Source: an uncultured Eubacteriales bacterium (GTDB taxonomy: Bacteria > Bacillota > Clostridia > Lachnospirales > Lachnospiraceae). Taken from it: 62,151 nucleotides of DNA. The position numbers were made by a program, and so were the translations under genes. The DNA lies in the NCBI GenBank assembly GCA_900314775.1, contig OMWM01000006.1, forward strand, positions 1-62,151. Reading direction: 5' to 3'. Below, in pieces: positions 1 to 7,811 of the stretch. Position 1 is the stretch's first letter; each line of letters opens with the position of its first letter. The notes beneath the pieces are model-generated. The model made no database searches and was not told the origin of the DNA. It saw only the letters and a program-made list of their open reading frames with translations.

Positions 1-191
1 TACCGAACAGGCCGATAGCGGAGCCAGAAAACTAACAATGGAGGGGCTTAACGGGCATTTCTGCCACGGATTTTACCCACAGGTACGCCCGAAGAGCCAC
101 ATTTTTTCGCAAAAAGCACAGGGGACAGCGGAAAACGCCGTCTGCGCGGGGCTTTGCAGGATGTTTCCGGACTTTGAATGCGGGGCCGCTA
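1..191. other. No recognisable gene
   Basis: I see no convincing gene or RNA here. One open frame running into the next gene has no ribosome site and no family resemblance. The stretch may be the 3' flank of a gene lying to the left of the window. Confidence 0.5.
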
Positions 192-220
192 TTGCCAGCT
201 GCAGGGGAAATGACTATAAT
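192..220 (+). promoter_or_regulatory. Promoter of the DUF4230 gene
   Basis: TTGCCA at 192-197 and a consensus TATAAT at 215-220 are separated by 17 bases. The distance to the start codon at 264 leaves a short leader with an AGGGAGGA-like ribosome site. Confidence 0.7.
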
Positions 221-263
221 TATATAGGTTTATTCAGAATTGAGAAAGGGAGGATTATAAACC

Positions 264-866
264 ATGAAAAGACTTGGCCAGACCTTATTAACCATTGTCA
301 TTACCTGCGCCGTCATACTCGGATGCGGATGGATGATGCGGAGCAAAATTGTCGATTTCTTTAAGACTACCGAGGTCTCGGAAACCACAATAGAAACCAT
401 TAAGGAGAAACTGAAAGAGACAGCTGAACTGAATACCGCCGAATATGTATGTACCGACATGCTGACAAAATCCGATGTCAAAGAGTTTCACAACTGGACA
501 ATTCCTTTCACGGAAAATGAATTTGCAATTTCCTATGATGGCACCATCAAAGCGGGCATCAAGGATCTCACGCAGGCAGATGTCGAACAATCCGGTTCAA
601 AAATCATTATTACACTGCCGGAGGTGGAAATTACGGGTATTGAGCTGGGCAATTATAAAAAATATGATGAAAAGAATAATATTTTCAATCCGATTGATAC
701 CGATGAAATTAATGATGCCCAGGAAGACCTGAAAGAGAAAATGATTCAGAATGCCAAGGACAAGGGTATTCTGGATATGGCAAAGGACAATGCCGAAAAG
801 ACGCTGACTTCTTTATTGGGCGGTCTGGATGACAGCTACACAATAGAGGTGCAGTGGAAAGATTGA
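264..866 (+). CDS. DUF4230 family membrane-anchored protein
   Basis: A 200-residue protein with an N-terminal hydrophobic segment at about residues 6-25, followed by a soluble domain resembling the DUF4230 family, whose function is unknown. The exported domain is rich in Asp, Glu and Lys, has Thr/Glu-rich helices at about residues 35-60 and a likely helical stretch at about 150-180. The start ATG follows a good ribosome site and a clear promoter, and a hairpin terminator follows the stop, so it is probably monocistronic. The cytoplasmic N-terminus is only a few residues, so the bulk is probably extracytoplasmic. The family call is from general resemblance; no catalytic motif is visible. Confidence 0.75.
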   Translation: MKRLGQTLLTIVITCAVILGCGWMMRSKIVDFFKTTEVSETTIETIKEKLKETAELNTAEYVCTDMLTKSDVKEFHNWTIPFTENEFAISYDGTIKAGIKDLTQADVEQSGSKIIITLPEVEITGIELGNYKKYDEKNNIFNPIDTDEINDAQEDLKEKMIQNAKDKGILDMAKDNAEKTLTSLLGGLDDSYTIEVQWKD

Positions 867-886
867 TTGAATACGGGATATAACGG

Positions 887-911
887 AAAGCCGCCTGGAT
901 GGGCGGCTTTT
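887..911 (+). terminator. Terminator after the DUF4230 gene
   Basis: A 9-bp perfect stem (887-895 with 902-910, core AAAGCCGCC/GGCGGCTTT) with a 6-base loop, followed by a short T run. Confidence 0.75.
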
Positions 912-942
912 CTGCTATATGCGGGGATGCGCCGGCGAGTAA

Positions 943-1044
943 ATCGCGGCGTCTGCCGTGCCATGCCGGCGGATAGATCGCGGCGGCTGCCGTGCCATGC
1001 CGGCGGATAGATCGCGGCGGCTGCCGAGTCATGCCGGCCGGCAG
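943..1044. repeat. Three tandem copies of a 34-bp GC-rich repeat
   Basis: Copies lie at 943-976, 977-1010 and 1011-1044. Copies 1 and 2 differ at a single position (T/G at 952/986), and copy 3 has decayed at its end. A partial degenerate copy precedes them at about 926-942. They sit between a terminator and the 3' end of the minus-strand gene at 1071-1445. Confidence 0.9.
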
Positions 1045-1070
1045 ACGGAGGCGAAAAGCCGGGTCCGCTG

Positions 1071-1445
1071 TTATTCGCGGATGTCCGTGACGGTTCCTTC
1101 GGCGCGTACGCTGCCGCCTTCGATGATCTCAAACGGTGCGCCGGCGGCCATCGGGAGCGGCCGGTCCAGCCTGATCTCCATGTCGGCGGTCAGACCGACC
1201 ATCACGTAGACCTCGCCGTCCGGAAAGCCGATGGTTCCGGGGGCCGCGAGACCGCGGAAGCGGAACATGGCCCGCTCGTCCGGGAAAAATTTCTTCTCGC
1301 AGGTGACTCTGGCGATGAAATGCGTGTGCGGTTCATATTCTGCCGGGTCCGGTGCCGTCTGCTGCTCCGGCTCCTGTGCAGCGGTGTCGGCCGCCTCTTC
1401 CTGCTTTGCATTCTTTCCGCCGAATAATTTTCCGAAAAATCCCAT
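1071..1445 (-). CDS. Stand-alone EF-Tu domain III-like protein
   Basis: The frame is open far upstream, but the only start with a ribosome site (GGAG about 8 bases upstream) is the ATG at 1445, giving 124 residues. Residues 1-45 are a short basic/hydrophobic head (GFFGKLFGGK) and a Glu/Ala/Pro-rich linker. Residues from about 46 to the end follow the C-terminal beta-barrel (domain III) of elongation factor Tu in order: an HFIARV strand, an FRFRG strand, GTIGFPDG, the VMVGLTADMEI turn, LDRPLPMAAG, and FEIIEGG with a closing TVTDI strand. There is no GTPase domain. In EF-Tu this domain contacts tRNA and EF-Ts; what an isolated copy does is unknown. The gene is divergent from dinB. Confidence 0.7.
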   Translation of the reverse strand: MGFFGKLFGGKNAKQEEAADTAAQEPEQQTAPDPAEYEPHTHFIARVTCEKKFFPDERAMFRFRGLAAPGTIGFPDGEVYVMVGLTADMEIRLDRPLPMAAGAPFEIIEGGSVRAEGTVTDIRE

Positions 1446-1620
1446 TCTGATCAGCTCCTGTCCTGTGATGCGGCGGCCGGCGGCAAAATATGTCTGCCGG
1501 CTGCCATTTTCCTTTATCATAGCAGTTTCCGACCGTAAATGAAAGGCAGAACGGCAGATTGCGCTGCGGCGCCGGCGGACCGCGGCCGGCCTTTTCGGCA
1601 GATTTGTCGAAATATTATAC

Positions 1621-1649
1621 TTGAAAATCGAACATAAGTTCGATACAAT
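1621..1649 (+). promoter_or_regulatory. dinB promoter
   Basis: TTGAAA at 1621-1626 and TACAAT at 1644-1649 are spaced by exactly 17 bases. The spacer is filled by the LexA palindrome, so repressor binding would block polymerase directly. Confidence 0.85.
1629..1642. promoter_or_regulatory. SOS (LexA/DinR) box
   Basis: CGAACATAAGTTCG matches the Gram-positive LexA consensus CGAACN4GTTCG. The dyad extends two further bases on each side (1627-1644). Confidence 0.92.
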
Positions 1650-1673
1650 AGAGGCACAGGAGGCAGTCAGAAT

Positions 1674-2936
1674 ATGGGCAGATTGATTTTTCATGTGGAT
1701 GTGAATTCGGCTTTTCTGTCGTGGGAGGCGGCCTACCGCCTGCATCATATGGGCGGACAGCTGGATCTGCGCAGCATTCCTTCCGCTGTTTCCGGCGATA
1801 TGGCGGCCCGGCACGGCATTATACTGGCGAAGTCTGTGCCGGCGAAGAAGTACGGCGTGAAGACCGGTGAGACAATCGGCGAGGCCAGGCGCAAGTGTCC
1901 TTCCCTCTATATGGTGCCGCCGAATTACGGGCTTTATCAGCGCTGCTCGGCGGCGTTTGTGACGGTGCTGCGCACGTATTCGCCGGCGGTGGAGCAGTAC
2001 AGTATAGATGAATGTTTTGTGGATATGAGCGGAATCGAGGCGGCGGAGAGGGATCCTGTCCGCGCGGCAGATGAACTGCGTGAACGGATCCGCCGGGAAC
2101 TGGGATTTACTGTCAATGTCGGTATCTCCGATAACAAGCTGCTGGCGAAGATGGCTTCGGATTTCCGGAAGCCGGACCGGACGCATACGCTGTTCCGGCG
2201 GGAAGTGCCGGAGAAGATGTGGCCGCTGCCGGTTTCGGACCTGTTCTATGTGGGCCATGCCACGGCGCGGAAGCTGGCAGGGCTCGGTATCTGTACGATC
2301 GGCGATCTGGCGCATGCGGACCCGGATCTGCTGCGGGCGCAGATGGGGAAGCAGGGCGAGCTGATTCACGCTTTTGCCAATGGCGCCGATGTGTCTCCGG
2401 TGGAGACGGAAGCGCCGCCTCAGAAGGGGTACGGCAATTCGACGACGATTGCCTTTGACGTGGCTGATGCGTCCACGGCGAAGCTTGTGCTGCTGGCGCT
2501 CTGCGAGACGGTCGGGGCCCGGCTGCGCCGTCACCGGATGGCGGCCCGGCGTATATCAGTCGGCATCCGCAGCTTTGACCTGAGCTATGCCGGCCATCAG
2601 ATGCAGATGCCGAATGCCACGAATATTACCAATGAACTGCATCGCTATGCCTGTCAGCTGTTTGATGAGCTGTGGGACGGCAGGCCGATCCGGCATCTGA
2701 GCGTCAGCACCGGCCGGCTGGTGACGGCGCAGCAGAGCCGTCAGATGGAACTTTTTGATCATACGGATTACCGGAAGCTGGCGCTTTCGGATGAGGCGGC
2801 GGACCGGATCCGGGCGCGGTACGGGATCGATGCGCTCAGGCGGGCGTCCTTTATCGGCAGCCGGATCGATCACATGGAAGGCGGCATCTCGCGGGAGAAG
2901 CGGGATGTGGATTATACGAAGCAGAAGATCGACTGA
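1674..2936 (+). CDS. dinB: DNA polymerase IV (Y-family translesion polymerase)
   Basis: A 420-residue Y-family polymerase for error-prone translesion synthesis. The N-terminal palm carries the metal-binding aspartate in FHVDVNSAF (about residue 9) and the second catalytic pair in YSIDECFVD. A steric-gate aromatic lies in the NSAF segment. The helix-hairpin-helix region follows around LFYVGHATARKLAGLGICTIGDLA, and the C-terminal little-finger domain occupies roughly residues 240-350. Length is slightly above the usual 350-410 because of a basic tail. The start ATG has an AGGAGG site about 10 bases upstream. A LexA box inside the promoter shows SOS induction. The small gene at 3136 may be cotranscribed. 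Confidence 0.95.
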   Translation: MGRLIFHVDVNSAFLSWEAAYRLHHMGGQLDLRSIPSAVSGDMAARHGIILAKSVPAKKYGVKTGETIGEARRKCPSLYMVPPNYGLYQRCSAAFVTVLRTYSPAVEQYSIDECFVDMSGIEAAERDPVRAADELRERIRRELGFTVNVGISDNKLLAKMASDFRKPDRTHTLFRREVPEKMWPLPVSDLFYVGHATARKLAGLGICTIGDLAHADPDLLRAQMGKQGELIHAFANGADVSPVETEAPPQKGYGNSTTIAFDVADASTAKLVLLALCETVGARLRRHRMAARRISVGIRSFDLSYAGHQMQMPNATNITNELHRYACQLFDELWDGRPIRHLSVSTGRLVTAQQSRQMELFDHTDYRKLALSDEAADRIRARYGIDALRRASFIGSRIDHMEGGISREKRDVDYTKQKID

Positions 2937-2949
2937 GACGCGGAAGGGA

Positions 2950-3014
2950 GGAAAGGTCTGCGGGGAAAGCAGCTTCGCAGGCGGAAAGGTCTGCGGGAAG
3001 GCAGCTCCGCGGGA
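2950..3014. repeat. Two imperfect tandem copies of a 33-bp repeat after dinB
   Basis: Copies at 2950-2982 and about 2983-3014 share GGAAAGGTCTGCGGG followed by a GCAGCT-TCCGC block. They occupy the gap between the dinB stop and the next gene. Confidence 0.75.
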
Positions 3015-3135
3015 GTGCGGCCCCTGCGGGCAGAGAGCGCTGCGCGGGAATCGGACTCGCGGAAGCGGATCGGCGAACAGAAGAGAACAGGAGTCTGTGA
3101 ACGGAAGATGAAGTGAATCGGGAGGCGAATATACC

Positions 3136-3450
3136 ATGATGGGAATAGGAGTCAATGCACAGCATCCGGATGAAGGAGAATTTCACGGGAAGCTGGAAGA
3201 TGCGGCCTGTGCAAGCTGGTGTACGAGCGGGGGACGCCTCACGCCCCTGATGATCAAGGTGTGCGGATCTGACGGGGAGATCCGGCGGATTGACAATATC
3301 CATGTCATTACGGCGGAGAAGAAGTATTACTGCGGCATTCCGGCCTGGGAGTACGAGTGCAGCGCCGCGCCGGACGGGCGCGAACTGCGTTTCCGGCTGT
3401 ATTATTATCCGGAGACCTGTATGTGGAAGATAGAGTACAGAACAGACTGA
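3136..3450 (+). CDS. Conserved-looking hypothetical protein downstream of dinB
   Basis: A 104-residue soluble protein of no family I recognise. It is rich in Cys, Trp and Tyr (a CASWCTSG segment, CGIPAWEYEC, and a YYYPETCMW block near the end), without a signal peptide or membrane segment. The ribosome site GGGAGG lies 10 bases before the first of two adjacent ATG codons (3136 and 3139). It lies 200 bases after dinB on the same strand, with repeats but no obvious terminator between them, so it may share the SOS promoter. I infer a possible link to DNA damage only from position. Confidence 0.6.
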   Translation: MMGIGVNAQHPDEGEFHGKLEDAACASWCTSGGRLTPLMIKVCGSDGEIRRIDNIHVITAEKKYYCGIPAWEYECSAAPDGRELRFRLYYYPETCMWKIEYRTD

Positions 3451-3609
3451 ACGCGGCGGGGATATGCGGCGGCCTGCATATGGCCGGCCGGTATGCGGCA
3501 GAGATCAATCTGCGGCAGAGACCGGAATGCGGCGGCCGGGCCGGGGCTGTGCATACGGCGGAAAGTGCCTGCAGAAGCAGGTTCTGTGTACTTCATGCAG
3601 TAAGGTGAG

Positions 3610-3637
3610 TTGACAAAAGGCGTGCTGATTGTATAAT
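3610..3637 (+). promoter_or_regulatory. Promoter of the exonuclease gene
   Basis: TTGACA at 3610-3615 and TATAAT at 3632-3637, 16-base spacer. A small hairpin (GCGCC/GGCGC, 3649-3666) lies in the leader. Confidence 0.8.
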
Positions 3638-3689
3638 AAACAGTAACAGCGCCTGTAACAAGGCGCATTTGCATGGAGAAAAACAGAAT

Positions 3690-4691
3690 ATGAATTATGT
3701 AGTAGTGGATTTTGAATGGAATCAGAATCCGTACAGGAAGGTTCCGGCCAACCGCAGGATGCCGTTTGAGATCATTGAGATCGGCGCTGTCATGCTGGAT
3801 GAGAATCTGAAGGAGATAGACCGCTTCAGCCAGACGGTCAGACCGAAACTGTACAAGAAGCTGCATTACAAGACGAAGGAGATTACCGGCATCACGCAGC
3901 GCGAGCTGGACCGCAGCGATCCGTTTAAGTTCGTGGCGGTGGATTTCATGCTGTGGTGCGGAGACGATTACACGTTCTGCACCTGGGGCGATACGGATCT
4001 GATCGAGCTGCAGAGGAATCTGAAGTATTACGGACTGCTTGATCTGCTGCCGGGACCGATCCGGTATTATAATCTCCAGAAGATGTTCCGGTATATGTAT
4101 ATGCCGGGGACAGAGGCAGCTTCTCTTGAGACCGCAACGGATTTCTTCCATATCAGCAAGGACAAGAAGTTCCACCGTGCGGTGAATGATGCCGCCTATA
4201 CGGCTGAGATTTTCAAGCACTATGACCTGGAGAAGGCTGACAGGCTGTATTCGGTGGATTATTATCAGAATCCGAAGACCAGAGACGAGGAGATTTATCT
4301 GGTTTATGATGATTGTTCCGAGTTCGTTTCCCGTGAGTTCAATACGCGGGAGGAACTGATGGCGGACAAGGAAGTGCGGTCAACGCGGTGTTTCCTGTGC
4401 GGACGGGCGGCCCGGAAGAAGCTGTACTGGTTTACCGGGCGGACGAAGGCGCACTATTGTCTGGCCTATTGCCCTGAACATGGTTATATAAGCGGCAATA
4501 TCAAGATCAAGAAGACGGATGACGATAAGAAGTGCTACGCAGTCAAGACTCTCAGACTGGTAGATGAGGCAGGTGCGGAACATATACGCACCATGAAGAA
4601 AGATATAATTGATAAGCGATGGGATCGCCGCCATCGCGGGACAAGCCGCCGGCAGGCCGGCACAGAGAGTCCACAGAAGAAAAAGGAATAA
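3690..4691 (+). CDS. DEDD-family 3'-5' exonuclease (RNase T / DnaQ-like)
   Basis: About 333 residues. The first 190 form a DEDD exonuclease domain: motif I is VVVDFEWNQ with Asp and Glu, preceding EIIEIGAVML; motif II is in the TWGDTDL region; motif III is HRAVNDAAYTAEIF with the His and Asp. The C-terminal 140 residues contain a likely metal-binding cluster (CFLCGRAARK, then YCLAYCPEH) and a basic tail, so this is a longer member related to sporulation-inhibitor KapD-like exonucleases. A TTG codon exists 21 bases earlier, but the ATG at 3690 has the ribosome site (GGAG, 11-base spacing). Substrate (RNA or DNA) cannot be told from sequence. It has its own promoter and a strong terminator. Confidence 0.82.
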   Translation: MNYVVVDFEWNQNPYRKVPANRRMPFEIIEIGAVMLDENLKEIDRFSQTVRPKLYKKLHYKTKEITGITQRELDRSDPFKFVAVDFMLWCGDDYTFCTWGDTDLIELQRNLKYYGLLDLLPGPIRYYNLQKMFRYMYMPGTEAASLETATDFFHISKDKKFHRAVNDAAYTAEIFKHYDLEKADRLYSVDYYQNPKTRDEEIYLVYDDCSEFVSREFNTREELMADKEVRSTRCFLCGRAARKKLYWFTGRTKAHYCLAYCPEHGYISGNIKIKKTDDDKKCYAVKTLRLVDEAGAEHIRTMKKDIIDKRWDRRHRGTSRRQAGTESPQKKKE

Positions 4692-4708
4692 TTCAGATTA
4701 TTCACATG

Positions 4709-4764
4709 AACAAAAGAGCATTTCCGGCAGGAGTTACTGCATCAGTTGGAAATGCTCTTTTGTT
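4709..4764 (+). terminator. Terminator after the exonuclease gene
   Basis: A perfect 17-bp stem: 4709-4725 pairs with 4748-4764 around a 22-base loop. The stem itself ends in A and T tracts, so it can act on both strands. Confidence 0.75.
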
Positions 4765-4874
4765 ATCCGGATTTCTTTCTGTGTCATAGACTGACAGAAT
4801 AGGGGTATTTCATATAATTATGGCTTTTATGCGACATAATATATTATAATTAAAATGCAGGAAAACTGTTTAAG

Positions 4875-4907
4875 ATACTAGGAAAGTCGGCGTTCTTAGT
4901 ATATAAT
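4875..4907 (+). promoter_or_regulatory. ilvB promoter region with near-perfect palindrome
   Basis: ATACTAGGAAAG (4875-4886) and CGTTCTTAGTAT (4891-4902) form a 28-bp interrupted dyad with one G-T and one mismatch. It abuts and shares a base with a TATAAT -10 hexamer at 4902-4907. I read this as an operator for the acetolactate synthase operon. No good -35 is visible. Confidence 0.5.
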
Positions 4908-4961
4908 TAGTTAATTAATACCATTTGGGATAAGGAAATCATATGAACAGGGGGCATCAGT

Positions 4962-6581
4962 ATGAATGGTGCAGATGTTATGGTAAAGTGCCTCGAAGCA
5001 GAGGGAGTTACCACGGTATTCGGATATCCGGGCGTGGCGATCTGTCCTTTTTTCGATAGCCTTTACAGGTCCGATATCCGGACCATTCTGGTCAGAGCAG
5101 AGCAGAACGGCGGCCATATGGCGAGCGGCTATGCCAGAGTGACGAGAAAACCGGCTGTCTGTGTTGCGACTTCAGGACCTGGGGCCACCAATCTGATCAC
5201 GGCTCTGGGCACAGCCTATGCGGACAGCATTCCGATTATTGCTATCACGGGACAGGTGTCCAGTGATCTGATGGGGAAGGATGTATTCCAGGAGGCCGAT
5301 ATTACCGGCGCTGCGGAGCCTTTCCTCAAGTACAGCTATAACGTACACGATCCGAAGGAATTCCCGAGGATTTTTCATGAAGCATTTCATATTGCCTCAA
5401 CGGGCAGGCAGGGACCGGTGCTCATCGACGTACCGGTGGATGTGCAGTCCCGCGAGGCGCAGTATAAGCCGGCGGGACCGGTGAATATCCGCGGCTACAA
5501 GCCGACAGTCAAGGGCAATGAGCTCCAGATCAAGCGTGTGATTGAAGACCTGAAGACGGCGAAGAAGCCGCTGATCTGTGTCGGCGGCGGTTCGATCCTG
5601 TCGCATGCGGAAGATGAGGTCCGTAAATTTGTTGACCGGCATAAGATTCCGGTTGTTTCCACGATGATGGGCATCGGCAATATGCCGAATGAGGATCCGT
5701 ATTATTTCGGTATGCTCGGTACCAACGGCAAGCCGTATGCCAATTACGCGGTCGGTGCCTGCGATCTGCTGATGCTGGTCGGCGCCAGAGTGGCGGACCG
5801 TGCGCTCGTGCGTCCGTACCGTCTTGAACGGCGTAATACGACGATCATTCATATTGATGTTGATCCGGCCGAGATCGGCAAGAATCTGGGCACGACGACA
5901 CCGCTCGTAGGCGATGTGCGGATGATCTTCAGCGAGCTGAACAAGAGAGATTTCGAGAGCGATTATACAGAGTGGTTTGACGCGCTGGACCAGCGCCGCA
6001 GAGATTTCAAGGGACCGCATCCTTTCAATCCGGATTACGTTGATCCGTGCCTGTTTGTGAAGACGCTGAGCAGCAAGCTGGACGACGATGCCATATACTG
6101 CGCGGATGTCGGCCAGAATCAGCTCTGGTCTGCGGATAATTATGTGATGAAGAAGGGGCGTTTCCTGACGAGCGGCGGATTCGGCACCATGAGCTATTCA
6201 ATTCCGGCGGCGATCGGCGCGCGGGCGGCACTGCCTGACCGGCAGATTGTGGCAGTCTGCGGCGATGGATCGTTTCAGATGTCGATGATGGAACTGTCGA
6301 CGATGCGTCAGTGGAATCTGCCGATCAAGTTTGTCATCATGCATAACGGTTATCTCGGCCTTGTCCGCGAATATCAGCATCATAATTACGATGATCGCTA
6401 CAGCGGAACGCCGCTCGGTGCGTATCCGAAATTTGACAGGCTGGCGCAGGCCTATGATCTGCACTATTACCATTTGACGGATAACGCGAAGATGGATGAG
6501 ACAATAGATGCGTTTCTGGCGGATGATGACGCGGCCATGATGGTCTGTGAGATCTGTCCGACAGATCTGGTAAAGGAGTGA
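4962..6581 (+). CDS. ilvB: Acetolactate synthase large (catalytic) subunit
   Basis: A 539-residue thiamine-diphosphate enzyme that condenses two pyruvates to acetolactate (valine/leucine), or pyruvate with 2-ketobutyrate (isoleucine). The N-terminal PYR domain has the catalytic Glu in RAEQNGGHMASGYAR and the ATSGPGATNL loop. The central FAD/transhydrogenase-like domain covers about residues 190-325. The C-terminal PP domain has the ThDP motif starting GDGSFQMSMMEL and running to the HNGYLGLVREYQ region. Length fits the family. The GTN-less N-terminus starts MNGADVMVKCLEAEGV, typical for IlvB. ilvN follows after 6 bases. No ilvC or ilvD is nearby, so the rest of the branched-chain pathway lies elsewhere. 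Confidence 0.95.
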   Translation: MNGADVMVKCLEAEGVTTVFGYPGVAICPFFDSLYRSDIRTILVRAEQNGGHMASGYARVTRKPAVCVATSGPGATNLITALGTAYADSIPIIAITGQVSSDLMGKDVFQEADITGAAEPFLKYSYNVHDPKEFPRIFHEAFHIASTGRQGPVLIDVPVDVQSREAQYKPAGPVNIRGYKPTVKGNELQIKRVIEDLKTAKKPLICVGGGSILSHAEDEVRKFVDRHKIPVVSTMMGIGNMPNEDPYYFGMLGTNGKPYANYAVGACDLLMLVGARVADRALVRPYRLERRNTTIIHIDVDPAEIGKNLGTTTPLVGDVRMIFSELNKRDFESDYTEWFDALDQRRRDFKGPHPFNPDYVDPCLFVKTLSSKLDDDAIYCADVGQNQLWSADNYVMKKGRFLTSGGFGTMSYSIPAAIGARAALPDRQIVAVCGDGSFQMSMMELSTMRQWNLPIKFVIMHNGYLGLVREYQHHNYDDRYSGTPLGAYPKFDRLAQAYDLHYYHLTDNAKMDETIDAFLADDDAAMMVCEICPTDLVKE

Positions 6582-6587
6582 TCAGCT

Positions 6588-7067
6588 ATGAAGGGTATAT
6601 TTACGGTACTGGTTGAGAACAAGGCCGGTGTGCTCAGTCATATTGCGGGATTATTTGCCAGAAGAGGCTTTAATATCGACAGCCTTGCCGTAGGCGAGAC
6701 GGAGGATAAGACAACTTCCAGTATGACGATTATTTCCTCTGGCGACGAGCGCATCATGGAGCAGATAGAGAAACAGCTGAACAAGAAGATCGATGTGATC
6801 AAGGTCAGGAGATTCCCTGAGAACAAGGTCGTAACCCGCGAGCTGCTGATGATCAAGGTGGCTTATACGAATGCAACCCGTTCCGATATCATGCAGATCT
6901 GCAATATCACGGGGGCGCATATCGCGGATCTTGCGCCGAAGACGATGGTAATTGAACTGACTGCCAAGACGTCGAAGGTTGATCGTTTTATCAAGCTGAT
7001 GCAGCCGTTCGGCATTGTGGAGATGATCAGAACCGGTGCGGTTGCACTGCAGAGGGAGATTGACTGA
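6588..7067 (+). CDS. ilvN: Acetolactate synthase small (regulatory) subunit
   Basis: 159 residues, the normal length for IlvN/IlvH. The N-terminal ACT domain (about residues 3-75) begins KGIFTVLVENKAGVLSHIAG and continues RRGFNIDSLAVGETED, the site that binds valine for feedback inhibition. The C-terminal domain (from about residue 80) activates the catalytic subunit. The gene starts 6 bases after ilvB with an AAGGAG site inside the ilvB end, so the two are translationally coupled. Confidence 0.95.
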   Translation: MKGIFTVLVENKAGVLSHIAGLFARRGFNIDSLAVGETEDKTTSSMTIISSGDERIMEQIEKQLNKKIDVIKVRRFPENKVVTRELLMIKVAYTNATRSDIMQICNITGAHIADLAPKTMVIELTAKTSKVDRFIKLMQPFGIVEMIRTGAVALQREID

Positions 7068-7075
7068 ATTAAGAT

Positions 7076-7729
7076 ATGAGACTCAGAAATGTGACAGGTT
7101 CAAGGGAAGTCATGGCGGCTGATCCGTATGTCTTTCATGATCCGGATCAGCAGAAGGCGATGAAGGGACACTGGCACGAACTCTTCGGCAATGACCATCC
7201 GATTCATGTGGAGATCGGTATGGGCAAGGGAAAGTTCATCATGACGCTGGCGACGGCGCATCCGGAGATTAATTATATCGGTATCGAGAAGTTTTCGAGC
7301 GTTCTGATCCGGGCGCTGGACAAGCGGCATGAATATGAAGGCGATAATATCTATTTTATCCGCATGGATGCCGAGTATATCACGGAGGTGTTCGATGAGA
7401 ACGAGGTGGACCGCATCTACCTGAATTTCTCGGACCCGTGGCCGAAGGACCGGCATGCGAAGCGCCGGCTGACATCGCCGCTTTACTGGCCGCGCTACGA
7501 CCGGATTCTGGTGCCGGACGGGCACGTGATCTTCAAGACCGATAACCGCACGCTTTTCGACTATTCGCTCGAACAGGCGAAAGCGGCCGGCTGGAAGACG
7601 TCGCAGGTGACTTATGATCTGCATCACAGTCCTTATGCGCAGGGCAATGTGATGACGGAATATGAGGAACGGTTTACCCGCGAGGGCATCGGCATATGCC
7701 ATATGGATTGTACAAGAGATAAGAAGTAA
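7076..7729 (+). CDS. trmB: tRNA (guanine-N7-)-methyltransferase
   Basis: 217 residues. It methylates G46 of tRNA using S-adenosylmethionine. The SAM-binding loop is HVEIGMGKGKF, followed by NYIGIEKFSSVL. The family signature NFSDPWPKDRHAKRRL, which holds the catalytic Asp and RNA-binding basic residues, is intact, and the TDN motif (FKTDNRTLFDYSL) follows. The start is 8 bases after ilvN with a weak ribosome site, so expression probably depends on the ilv transcript. A terminator follows. Confidence 0.95.
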   Translation: MRLRNVTGSREVMAADPYVFHDPDQQKAMKGHWHELFGNDHPIHVEIGMGKGKFIMTLATAHPEINYIGIEKFSSVLIRALDKRHEYEGDNIYFIRMDAEYITEVFDENEVDRIYLNFSDPWPKDRHAKRRLTSPLYWPRYDRILVPDGHVIFKTDNRTLFDYSLEQAKAAGWKTSQVTYDLHHSPYAQGNVMTEYEERFTREGIGICHMDCTRDKK

Positions 7730-7734
7730 TAAAG

Positions 7735-7769
7735 AAACTGCAGATGTACGGGTTATACATCTGCAGTTT
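7735..7769 (+). terminator. Terminator after trmB, between convergent genes
   Basis: A perfect 14-bp stem (7735-7748 with 7756-7769, arms starting AAACTGCAG) with a 7-base loop, followed by an AT-rich run. It can act in both directions, for trmB and for the minus-strand gene ending at 7812. Confidence 0.8.
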
Positions 7770-7811
7770 ATATTTATCTGTCGATTTGTCTATCCGGCGT
7801 TTCACGTCGCG

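Noticed and set aside
38-364. A 108-codon open frame overlapping the DUF4230 start
   Set aside because: It overlaps a well-supported gene and its promoter, and no protein family is evident.
943-1044. Possible CRISPR array
   Set aside because: Copies are directly adjacent with no spacers, so it is a simple tandem repeat.
1446-2534. A long minus-strand open frame extending the EF-Tu-like gene across dinB
   Set aside because: It is the reverse shadow of a GC-rich gene. The only ribosome site lies at the ATG at 1445, and the extra sequence is arginine-rich without family resemblance.
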